Assembly: GCF_900115285.1 (NCBI RefSeq)
Contig: NZ_FOYW01000001.1
Location: 1,337,616-1,401,615 of the forward strand
Direction: 5' to 3'
Length of the DNA: 64,000 bases
DNA from: Marinobacter daqiaonensis
GTDB taxonomy: Bacteria > Pseudomonadota > Gammaproteobacteria > Pseudomonadales > Oleiphilaceae
Positions 1 to 6,581 of the stretch are shown here, piece by piece. How positions within the stretch are numbered: the first letter of the stretch is position 1; each line of letters opens with the position of its first letter. A program made the translations under genes and the position numbers. Under the pieces are notes generated by a model. That model worked only from the letters and a program-made list of their open reading frames with translations, searched no databases and was not told where the DNA came from.

Positions 1-1142
1 AGGCTGGCCATCTCGCCAAACTCGGTCAGCAGCAGGATGAACTCATCGCCACCCACCCGGCATACCGTATCGGAGCGTCGCACGCAGTTCTTCAGTCGTT
101 CGGCCACCTCCACCAGAAGATCGTCGCCGGCGGTGTGGCCAAGCATGTCGTTGACCTCCTTGAACAGATCAAGATCCAGGTACATGAGGGCCAGCCGCTC
201 ACCATGGCGCTCGGCGTGGGCGACCTCCTGCATCAGCCGGTCCTTGAGCAGGGCCCGGTTGGGGAGACCGGTCAGCGGATCCCGGGTGGCCAGGTAACCA
301 AGCTGGGCCGTCAGGGCGCGGACATTGCTGACATCGCGAATGGTGACCACGACTCCCAGGAACTCACCGCCGGAATCCCACAGGGGCGCGGCAGCCTCTT
401 CCACCGGAACCTGCCTGCCGTCCTTGCGCTCCAGCAGGATGTCACTTCGGTGCGCGGACTGATCCCGGGTCCTCAAGGTCAGTTCGCTCATGCTTTCGAC
501 CGGCTGGCCGCTGGCTTCATCAAGTACCGCCACGACCTCCCCGACCGGTTTGCCAATCGCATCCTCCCCACTCCAGCCGGTGATTCGCTCGGCTGCCGGG
601 TTGAGGTAATGGGTCAGGCCGTCCGCGTCCGTGCATATCACACCGTCACTGATGTTTCGCAGGGTAACCTGGAGTCGTTCCTGCTCGGACTCGCGCTCCT
701 GGTTGGAGATGGCAACATAGGTGCCGACGCTCTCGACAATGGCGCCATCGAGGGACTCGAACAGAAACCTCAGCTCCTTTTCCGAGAGCTCGGAAATGCG
801 GTCCGATAATGTCTGGACGATGGCGCTGCGCAGTATCCCGTACTCGCGGGCAACTTCCTTGAGGCTGTAGCCCCGGCGCCAGCGAAGTTGGGCATGGTTC
901 CTGGCGGCATTCACGGAAAGCTTTGCAATACTTTGCCCACTGAGGGCCTCGTCCGCATGATCGGCCATGGTCTTCAGGAGTTCCGGCAGGTTATTGCGGA
1001 GCTCCCGGCTGGGCAGCCTGCTCGCACAATCGGCGGCTTTCCTCGCGTCGACTTCCCAGACCTCGAAAATGGACTCCGCCTCCCGGCGGAAAAATTCCGA
1101 AAGGGTGAACGATGACTGTTCTCCCGAGGGGGCTCGCGTCAT
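1..1142 (-). CDS. PAS-GGDEF diguanylate cyclase, 3' end cut by window edge
   Basis: Likely makes cyclic-di-GMP from two GTP. About 380 residues are visible. They start at an ATG with an AGGAAG ribosome binding site about 7 nt upstream, and the frame runs open off the window. Order: an N-terminal all-helical region of about 150 residues, rich in Arg/Glu and resembling RsbR-type N-terminal or histidine-kinase dimerisation helices; a PAS domain (TDADGLTHYLNPAAERITGW); a linker with DPLTGLPNR; then a GGDEF domain with an intact RVGGDEF signature near the edge. RSDT precedes the signature where an RxxD inhibitory site would sit, and T replaces D. No membrane segment is seen, so it is probably cytosolic. 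Whether an EAL domain follows cannot be seen. The family is certain; the signal sensed is unknown. Confidence 0.9.
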   Translation of the reverse strand, partial: MTRAPSGEQSSFTLSEFFRREAESIFEVWEVDARKAADCASRLPSRELRNNLPELLKTMADHADEALSGQSIAKLSVNAARNHAQLRWRRGYSLKEVAREYGILRSAIVQTLSDRISELSEKELRFLFESLDGAIVESVGTYVAISNQERESEQERLQVTLRNISDGVICTDADGLTHYLNPAAERITGWSGEDAIGKPVGEVVAVLDEASGQPVESMSELTLRTRDQSAHRSDILLERKDGRQVPVEEAAAPLWDSGGEFLGVVVTIRDVSNVRALTAQLGYLATRDPLTGLPNRALLKDRLMQEVAHAERHGERLALMYLDLDLFKEVNDMLGHTAGDDLLVEVAERLKNCVRRSDTVCRVGGDEFILLLTEFGEMAS

Positions 1143-1274
1143 GGGCTGACTTCCTGTTAGCTCGGCGATAAAGGAAAAGCGGAACCCTGAATTACCGTTA
1201 TCTGGTATCCACCTCTTTTCAAGCAGTGTAGTCCGAATTTCCGGCCCTGCCCGAACCGCTGGCGGGGTACCACC

Positions 1275-1302
1275 TTGAAATCACTACCGGCTGGCATAAG
1301 CT
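1275..1302 (+). promoter_or_regulatory. Candidate sigma-70 promoter of the encapsulin operon
   Basis: TTGAAA at 1275-1280 and TAAGCT at 1297-1302 are separated by 16 bp and lie about 60 bp upstream of the ferritin start. The -10 is a weak match. A 7-bp inverted pair (TTTCAAG / CTTGAAA) brackets the upstream region. I saw no convincing Fur or IscR box. Confidence 0.3.
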
Positions 1303-1364
1303 CTGTAAGTGGGTAAGACACTTTTCCATCATGAATTCACCACCTATCCATTGCGGAGAAAAAC

Positions 1365-1757
1365 ATGGCAGGGGCAAGCGAGAGTTACCACGAGCCTATT
1401 GAGCAACTATCGGAAAAGACCCGGGACATGCATCGCGCCCTGGTCTCGGTCCAGGAAGAGCTTGAAGCCGTCGACTGGTATCAGCAGCGCGCGGACGCCA
1501 CCGACGATGAAGAACTCAAGGGCCTGCTGCTTCACAACATGCGGGAGGAAATCGAACACGCCTGCATGGTGCTGGAATGGTTGCGGCGCAACCATCCGGA
1601 TTTCGCCGAACAGATGAAGATCTACCTGTTTACCGAAAAGCCGATTCTCGAGGCGGAAGAGGAAGACGCGGATCTCAGCGACGCCTCCCGGTCCGGCCCC
1701 ACCAAAAGCCTGAACAAATTCACCATTGGTTCTATGAAGGGTGAGTCAAAATCATGA
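1365..1757 (+). CDS. Encapsulated ferritin-like protein (EncFtn cargo)
   Basis: 130-residue iron-oxidising ferroxidase expected to be packed inside the encapsulin shell encoded next. EncFtn family proteins form an open ring decamer that oxidises Fe(II) and depend on the shell to store the mineral. The ferroxidase residues known from Rhodospirillum rubrum EncFtn sit at the same numbers here: E32, E62 and H65, with W38 and Y39 nearby. An acidic linker (about 97-110) leads to a C-terminal cargo-loading peptide, FTIGSMKG (119-126), close to the usual L-T-I/V-G-S-L-R/K-G pattern. A GGAG ribosome binding site precedes the ATG. The stop overlaps the encapsulin start by 4 bp (ATGA), which indicates translational coupling. 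Identification is very secure. Confidence 0.95.
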   Translation: MAGASESYHEPIEQLSEKTRDMHRALVSVQEELEAVDWYQQRADATDDEELKGLLLHNMREEIEHACMVLEWLRRNHPDFAEQMKIYLFTEKPILEAEEEDADLSDASRSGPTKSLNKFTIGSMKGESKS

Positions 1758-2560
1758 GCTATCTCAATCGTGGAAACGCCTCCTTCTCCAAAGACATCTG
1801 GGAAAACATTGATCAAGCGGCGGTCGGAGCCGCCCGGGAAGTTCTCACCGGGCGCCGGTTCCTGGAAGTGGACGGCCCCTATGGTGTGGGCCTGACGGCC
1901 ATCGAGGCGGGCGAAGAAGGATACTGCCGCCAGCCGAAGCCGGATGAGGCCGGTGCCGTGCTCAGCCGGGCCAGCGCGATTCCGATGCTGCGCAAGGGCT
2001 TCGGACTGAGCGTGCGCCGCATCGAAGGCTACGAGTCCATGGGCCAGCCCCTGGACCTGCGGTCGGTTGAGGACGCGGCGGAGGCCGTGGCCCGGCGTGA
2101 GGAAGAGTTCATCTACTACGGCCAGCCGGATTTCGGTCTGGAGGGACTGCTGACGGCAAAGGGCCGCAATGAGGTCCAGTGCGAGGACTGGAGCAAGATC
2201 GAGCAGGCCCTGGAGAACGTACTCACCGCGGTCAATCATCTGGATGACAATGGCTTTCACGGGCCTTACGCCCTGGCACTGTCACCAACCTGGTACAACC
2301 TGCTGTTCCGCCGTTACGAAGGCACCGACATGCTGCAGCTCGAGCATCTCAAGCGCCTGTGCGAACTGGGCGTCTTCAAGGCGGAAATCGAGGGTGCCGT
2401 ACTGGTGGATGCCCGGGTTGGCCGCATCATTATCGGCCAGGACCTGATGACCGGATACTCCACCAACGACGGCATCCACCACCAGATGTTCGTCAGCGAG
2501 AGCCTGGTATTGCGGGTCGAGGAACCCGGCGCCATCTGCACGCTTACCAAGAAAGCGTAA
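1754..2560 (+). CDS. Family 1 encapsulin shell protein
   Basis: 268 residues, the usual length of a family 1 encapsulin (HK97-fold shell, about 265 aa). It begins MSYLNRGNASFSKDIWENID, typical of the N-terminal helix that binds cargo peptides on the inner face. It continues through the P-domain and E-loop region (FGLSVRRIEGYESMGQPLD) to the conserved end segment with GYSTNDGIHHQMFVSESLVL. It is coupled to the ferritin gene by an ATGA overlap and followed 6 bp later by a flavoprotein reductase, so the three probably form one transcript. It should assemble into a closed icosahedral compartment storing iron oxidised by EncFtn. The shell flavin-binding Trp seen in some members was not checked. 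Confidence 0.95.
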   Translation: MSYLNRGNASFSKDIWENIDQAAVGAAREVLTGRRFLEVDGPYGVGLTAIEAGEEGYCRQPKPDEAGAVLSRASAIPMLRKGFGLSVRRIEGYESMGQPLDLRSVEDAAEAVARREEEFIYYGQPDFGLEGLLTAKGRNEVQCEDWSKIEQALENVLTAVNHLDDNGFHGPYALALSPTWYNLLFRRYEGTDMLQLEHLKRLCELGVFKAEIEGAVLVDARVGRIIIGQDLMTGYSTNDGIHHQMFVSESLVLRVEEPGAICTLTKKA

Positions 2561-2566
2561 GCCGTT

Positions 2567-3598
2567 ATGGCCGCCGATTCCGATATTACCCGGACGCGCC
2601 AAAGCGCCCGCCAGTCCCTGGTGGAACTGGAGGATCTGAGCCGGCGCCAGCGGGAGTGTGGCGATCAACAGCTGCGCTCCACCCTTGCTGGCATCAACCG
2701 GCGCAAGTCTGCCCAGACCTGGCGACTGCTGGAATGGCTGCGGCGACAGGAAACCGGTGCCGGTGCCGGTGCCGAAGCTCCGCCGCTGACAGGCGGGTCA
2801 GATCCGGCCAGCGCAGATGATGGCAACGGTGAGGCGGCGCCCGCGCCGGAAGCCGAACCCGGGCCGTCACAGACCGGCGCCCTCACCCGGCCGGCAACCA
2901 CCGCCGAAGGCGTGGCGGTGATGGAACGCCGGGATGTGACTCCGGATCTCATCATTTTCAGGGTGCCCCGGCCCCAGGACTTCCAGTTTGTGGCCGGCCA
3001 GTCGGTCAAGGTGGGCCTGGGCGGCATCACCCGTTCATACTCCATCGTCTCCGCGCCCCACGAACCGTTCCTGGAGTTTTTCGTGGAGCTGGTGCCCGGT
3101 GGCCGCATGTCCGAGAAGATGCGCCAGATGCGGGCAGGAGACCCCGTGACACTGGGCACGCCGAAGGGCGGCCTGCGGTTTGATGAAAGCTACCCCCATC
3201 AGCTGATGGTGGCCACAGTGACGGGCATCAATCCGTTCGTGAGTATGCTGCGGGACTACCTGCACCGGGGGAAGAGCGGCCACCATTTTCACCTGCTGCA
3301 CGGGGCCAGCTACCAGAGAGAATACGGCTACCGGGAAGAGCTCGAGGCACTGGCCGCGGCCCACCCCGACCTGCTGACCTACGTGCCCACCGTGAGCCGG
3401 CCGGAGGAGGCCGCCAACCAGGGCTGGACCGGGGCTACCGGGCGGGTGGACACCCTGGTGGAAGAGTATCTGTCCCGACACAACCTGACCAGTGGCAACA
3501 CGCTGATCTACGCCTGCGGCCATTCCGGCATGCTGGCCGCCGTTGGCCAGTATGTGGCGCCTCTGGAGTTCCAGCTGAAAACGGAAAGCTATGACTAG
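2567..3598 (+). CDS. Ferredoxin-NADP reductase-like flavoprotein with N-terminal extension
   Basis: 343 residues. The C-terminal part (about 113-343) is an FNR-type module. RSYS (156-159) is the FAD-binding motif. TGINPFVSML (219 on) stands in for the usual GTGIAPF pyridine-nucleotide motif with its first glycines altered. CGHSGM (317 on) is the C-terminal NAD(P)H motif. The first 65 residues are charged and probably helical and match nothing I recognise; residues 65-110 are a Gly/Ala/Pro/Glu-rich flexible linker. The gene begins 6 bp after the encapsulin gene, so a role in encapsulin iron chemistry is likely, for example supplying electrons to reduce and release stored iron (inference). No cargo-loading peptide is visible. 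The stop TAG lies beside the inverted-repeat element at 3621. Confidence 0.85.
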   Translation: MAADSDITRTRQSARQSLVELEDLSRRQRECGDQQLRSTLAGINRRKSAQTWRLLEWLRRQETGAGAGAEAPPLTGGSDPASADDGNGEAAPAPEAEPGPSQTGALTRPATTAEGVAVMERRDVTPDLIIFRVPRPQDFQFVAGQSVKVGLGGITRSYSIVSAPHEPFLEFFVELVPGGRMSEKMRQMRAGDPVTLGTPKGGLRFDESYPHQLMVATVTGINPFVSMLRDYLHRGKSGHHFHLLHGASYQREYGYREELEALAAAHPDLLTYVPTVSRPEEAANQGWTGATGRVDTLVEEYLSRHNLTSGNTLIYACGHSGMLAAVGQYVAPLEFQLKTESYD

Positions 3599-3620
3599 TG
3601 TAGTGTCCCGGACGGGATAC

Positions 3621-3796
3621 TAGTGTCCCGGCCGGTTAATTCGCTGACCTATTGCTTGCCGCTGGCGACTCTGGCCAAGGCGTCAGTCCGCAGGTGTGGT
3701 GGTTCCACATCAAGGGCTGACAACACAGGTCCAGAGTCGCCAGCGGCAAGCTTTCAGGGGCTCAGTAGGTCAGCGAATTAACCGGCCGAGACACTA
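3621..3796. repeat. 176-bp inverted-repeat element (MITE-like)
   Basis: The outer arms 3621-3650 and 3767-3796 are reverse complements at 29 of 30 positions. The inner arms 3655-3674 and 3731-3750 are perfect over 20 bp. The ends read TAGTGTC...GACACTA. A partial direct copy of the left tip (TAGTGTCCCGG) also lies at 3601-3611, giving a tandem tip. The element sits between the stop of the flavoprotein gene and the stop of the convergent Crp/Fnr gene (3794 lies inside the right tip), so it may also end transcription from both sides. A shorter relative is at 42453-42507. No transposase is nearby. Confidence 0.8.
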
Positions 3797-4567
3797 GGGC
3801 AACGATGCAGACGACGGGTGCGGGTCAGCCAGCAGCAGCTCACTCACCGGCTGCTCAAGGTAGCACCCGTCGAAACCCGCCACTGTCTCCAGGCCCTCGA
3901 TGTCCAGCAATACCACATGGGAGTTGCCGGTTTCCAGCAACCCTTCCGTCCGGAATTCCTGGAAAGTACGGCTCACGTGCACCGCGCTGAGCCCGAGGGC
4001 ATCCGCCAGCACACCCTGGCTCAGAGGCAGGGAAAGGTGATTCTCCACCTGGGCGTTGGTGCGCTGCAGGCGATGGGAGATTTCCACCAGGAAATGGGCC
4101 AGCTTCTCCCGGGCGGAACGGCGGCCGAGGTTCACGAGCCTCTCCAGCAGAATCGCCTGATCCCGTGCGGTAATCATGAAGATGGTGCTGCACAGCGTCA
4201 CTGAGCTGGCGAAAACCTGGGCCAGATGGGACTTTGGAAAGGGGCAGAGTTCGGCATCACTGAGGGCGATCATACTGGAGATGCGGGTCTGGAAGGCGAA
4301 TTCCCGCAGGCCCACGATGTCGCCGGGCACATAGACATCCAGCACCTGGCGGGTGCCGTCCTGCAGGTCACGGAAGGCGCAGACCCAGCCTTTCCTGATG
4401 GTGTAGAAGCCGTCGGATTCGTCTCCCTGGCTCCAGATAATGGCGTTCTTGGTCCAGGTGCGCGGGCCGTCCTCCAGCGAGAGTAAAAGTCGCCTGTCCT
4501 TTTCGCTCAGTTCTGCGTAAGACTCAAAATGCCTGACGATGCAACTCTCTCCAACACCACTGCTCAT
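3794..4567 (-). CDS. Crp/Fnr family transcription regulator (paralogue 1)
   Basis: 257 residues from the ATG at 4567, chosen because GGGAG lies about 7 nt upstream and because the paralogue at 5525-6298 then has exactly the same length. An N-terminal cyclic-nucleotide-binding-like beta roll contains YVPGDIVGL; a long dimerisation helix follows (LERLVNLGRRSAREKLAHFL); then a winged helix-turn-helix (LADALGLSAVHVSRTFQEF). The N-terminus has one Cys in ESCIVRH, not the multi-Cys cluster of Fnr, so an iron-sulfur cluster is unlikely. The effector is unknown. The last codons and the stop fall inside the 3621-3796 inverted repeat. The 5' region is shared with the paralogue, suggesting common regulation. 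Confidence 0.88.
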   Translation of the reverse strand: MSSGVGESCIVRHFESYAELSEKDRRLLLSLEDGPRTWTKNAIIWSQGDESDGFYTIRKGWVCAFRDLQDGTRQVLDVYVPGDIVGLREFAFQTRISSMIALSDAELCPFPKSHLAQVFASSVTLCSTIFMITARDQAILLERLVNLGRRSAREKLAHFLVEISHRLQRTNAQVENHLSLPLSQGVLADALGLSAVHVSRTFQEFRTEGLLETGNSHVVLLDIEGLETVAGFDGCYLEQPVSELLLADPHPSSASLP

Positions 4568-4618
4568 TTCCACTCCCTTAAACACACCCGGCAGGATCGC
4601 CGCGCCCGTGGGAAGTGT

Positions 4619-4697
4619 GAATGCTTTCGCGCTCTTACTCCTACAACCTAAGTTATCGCTTATCAAAACTCCCGGTAGTTACTTTCTCGGAGCATTC
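4619..4697 (-). promoter_or_regulatory. Conserved upstream region of Crp/Fnr paralogue 1
   Basis: This stretch aligns almost without gaps with 6351-6428 upstream of paralogue 2. Shared blocks include AGTGTGAATGCTT, AACCT, GTTATC and AACTCCC. GAATGCT (4619-4625) and AGCATTC (4691-4697) form a perfect 7-bp inverted pair at its edges. It is a likely shared promoter/operator, possibly autoregulated. Seen directly as sequence similarity; the function is inferred. Confidence 0.55.
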
Positions 4698-4734
4698 AGG
4701 AGGACCGGAACAACCTGTCCGGGCCACTCTGGAG

Positions 4735-5409
4735 TCAACCCTGCAGTTTCTCAAGAAACCAGTCAGCGGCGAGCCTGGAGACCTCCTCCAGTTTACCGGG
4801 CTCCTCGAACAGGTGGGTGGCCCCGGGAACAATCTCCGTCTGCACGTGACACTGCATCTCCCTGGCGGCGCCCCTGTTCATCTCGATAACCGGTGTGTCT
4901 TCGCCGCCCACAATGAACAGGGTGGCGGCTTCCACCCGGGGCAGGGCCTCCCCGGCCAGATCCGGTCGCCCGCCTCTCGAGACCACGGCGGAGGCGCGCT
5001 CCGGGCGATCGGCGGCGGCAATCAGGGCCGCGGCTGCACCGGTGCTGGCGCCAAACAGACCCACCGGCAGGCTTTGCAGCTGCGAATCCCCACCCAGCCA
5101 GTCCACGGCATCCGTCAGGCGACCGGCCAGCATCGGGATATTGAACCGCAACTCCCGGGTGACCTGGTCTTCCCTCTCCTCCTCTTCCGTCAGCAGATCC
5201 AGCAGCACCGTGGCGAGGCCTCGGTCAACCAAAGCCTGGGCCACCTGGCGGTTACGGGGGCTGAGCCGGCTGCTGCCGCTGCCGTGGGCAAAGAGGACGA
5301 CGCCGACGGGCTGATCTTTGGGCATGGTGAGATCCGCATTGAGACGACGCCCGTCCGCTTCAATGACAACGCTGTGGGATTTTCCGGGGGCATAGGAGGA
5401 GTCAGCCAT
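4735..5409 (-). CDS. Alpha/beta hydrolase (dienelactone hydrolase-like)
   Basis: 224 residues, cytosolic, with no signal peptide. Alpha/beta-hydrolase features: oxyanion region FAHGSGSSR (about 40-48), nucleophile elbow GASTG with Ser122, probable acid Asp171 (GGEDTP) and His199 (GATHLFEEPG). This pattern matches the small dienelactone-hydrolase-like group often found beside phosphoribosyltransferase or stress genes; the substrate cannot be told. The ATG has AGG about 7 nt upstream. It lies between two Crp/Fnr paralogues, all on the minus strand. The gaps of 115 bp and 167 bp, the latter holding a conserved promoter-like region, argue that paralogue 1 is transcribed separately. Confidence 0.85.
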   Translation of the reverse strand: MADSSYAPGKSHSVVIEADGRRLNADLTMPKDQPVGVVLFAHGSGSSRLSPRNRQVAQALVDRGLATVLLDLLTEEEEREDQVTRELRFNIPMLAGRLTDAVDWLGGDSQLQSLPVGLFGASTGAAAALIAAADRPERASAVVSRGGRPDLAGEALPRVEAATLFIVGGEDTPVIEMNRGAAREMQCHVQTEIVPGATHLFEEPGKLEEVSRLAADWFLEKLQG

Positions 5410-5524
5410 CGATACCTCGCGCTTTTACCGTGAGTGCATGGTGAAATACAGTCCTTTCAGCCTAGACCCGGAAGCGTCCCCAGGCCAGGTGCAGACACCG
5501 GCACACCGATTCTGGCGCATTCAG

Positions 5525-6298
5525 TCAGCACGCTGTCTGTCTGTCTGTCTGTCTGTCTGGGCCAGTAAGCAGGCCGGCGGTTGATTCCAGGTAAAAATCA
5601 TCAAAACCCGCCACCGCTTCCAGACCTTTGATATCCAGCAGCTTGACGTGAGCGTTGTCCGTGCTCACCAGCCCTTCCAGGCGAAACTCCCGGAAGGTAC
5701 GGCTTACGTGCACCGCGCTGAGGCCGAGGGCGTCTGCCAGTACCCCCTGGCTCAGGGGCAGGGACAGGTGACTCTCCACCTGGGCATTGGTGCGCTGCAG
5801 GCGGTGGGAAATTTCCGCCAGGAAATGGGCCAGTTTCTCCCGGGCGGACCGGCGGCCGAGATTCACCAGCCGCTCCAGTAAAACCGCCTGGTCCCGTGCG
5901 GTAATCATGAAGAAAATGCTGCTCAGTGTCCGCGACCTGGAAAAAATCTCGGCCAAATGGGACTTTGGGAAGGCGCAAAGCTCGGCCTCCCTGAGGACGA
6001 CCACGCTGGTGATGCGTTTCTGAAAGGCAAATTCCCGCAGGCCCACTATGTCACCCGGAACATAGATATCCAATACCTGCCGGCTGCCGTCCTCCAGGTC
6101 ACGGAAGGCACAGACCCAACCCTTTTTCAGGGTGTAGAAGCAGTCCGATTCCTCGCCCTGATTCCACAGGATGGCATTTTTTGACCACTCGCAAGGCCCA
6201 TCTTCAAGGGAAAGTAAAAGTCCCTCGTCTTTTTGGTCAATCTCGCCATAGGATTTGATGTGTCTGACGATACAGCTTTCGTCTGAATTATTTGTCAT
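5525..6298 (-). CDS. Crp/Fnr family transcription regulator (paralogue 2)
   Basis: 257 residues from the ATG at 6298 (GGGAAGTG ribosome binding site just upstream). It is closely similar end to end to the regulator at 3794-4567: the same ESCIVRH start, YVPGDIVGLREFAFQ effector-domain strand, LVNLGRRSAREKLAHFL helix and LADALGLSAVHVSRTF recognition helix. They are clearly duplicates that kept both coding and upstream sequence. The C-terminal tail is encoded by a tetranucleotide repeat (5533-5556), giving DRQTDRQTAC, so copy-number changes would alter only the last residues. It is divergent from the dehydrogenase operon starting at 6582 and could regulate it (inference only). Confidence 0.88.
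   Translation of the reverse strand: MTNNSDESCIVRHIKSYGEIDQKDEGLLLSLEDGPCEWSKNAILWNQGEESDCFYTLKKGWVCAFRDLEDGSRQVLDIYVPGDIVGLREFAFQKRITSVVVLREAELCAFPKSHLAEIFSRSRTLSSIFFMITARDQAVLLERLVNLGRRSAREKLAHFLAEISHRLQRTNAQVESHLSLPLSQGVLADALGLSAVHVSRTFREFRLEGLVSTDNAHVKLLDIKGLEAVAGFDDFYLESTAGLLTGPDRQTDRQTAC
5533..5556. repeat. Tetranucleotide repeat (CTGT)x6 in the 3' end of a regulator gene
   Basis: Six uninterrupted CTGT units on the plus strand lie inside the last codons of the Crp/Fnr paralogue 2 gene. Slippage would shift the reading frame after residue about 247 and change the C-terminal tail and stop position. Confidence 0.9.
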
Positions 6299-6350
6299 TT
6301 CACTTCCCTCAAGGGAACACGTCGGTATCGCCGCGTTCATCGGGCAGTGT

Positions 6351-6428
6351 GAATGCTTCCGTGCTCCGCCCCTATAACCTGCGTTATCTCTTGTTGTAAC
6401 TCCCCATGATAGCGTCGTTGGAACATTC
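6351..6428 (-). promoter_or_regulatory. Conserved upstream region of Crp/Fnr paralogue 2
   Basis: Counterpart of 4619-4697. GAATGCT at 6351-6357 and AACATTC at 6422-6428 form the imperfect outer inverted pair, with the same internal blocks. It lies between this regulator and the divergent dehydrogenase operon, so it could control both directions. Confidence 0.5.
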
Positions 6429-6547
6429 ACCGTAGCAAGTTTATTGGGAGACTGAAAAGACAGTTGCTGGCCATGGCTGTAGTTGCCCCCGCCCCCTTTT
6501 GTATCCTTACACGGCCCAGCACTTGGAAAAAGCGCCGATAAGACCTA

Positions 6548-6559
6548 CACCTATAGGTG
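6548..6559. promoter_or_regulatory. 12-bp perfect palindrome upstream of pdhA
   Basis: CACCTATAGGTG, about 22 bp before the start codon of the E1 alpha gene. Its position between promoter and ribosome binding site suggests an operator for a dimeric regulator. Which regulator binds is unknown. Confidence 0.35.
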
Positions 6560-6581
6560 ACAATCAGCGAAAGGGATCGAT

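Noticed and set aside
3599-3796. Inverted repeat at 3621-3796 as a simple Rho-independent terminator
   Set aside because: Too long, with a 56-nt central part and no T run; the tips resemble a mobile element, although it may also stop transcription.
4621-5433. Plus-strand frame (270 codons) opposite the hydrolase
   Set aside because: Antisense shadow; Gly/Gln/Arg-rich composition without any motif.
6300-6580. Fnr-type box (TTGAT-N4-ATCAA) between Crp/Fnr paralogue 2 and pdhA
   Set aside because: I looked for it and found none; only the 12-bp palindrome at 6548-6559 and the conserved block remain.
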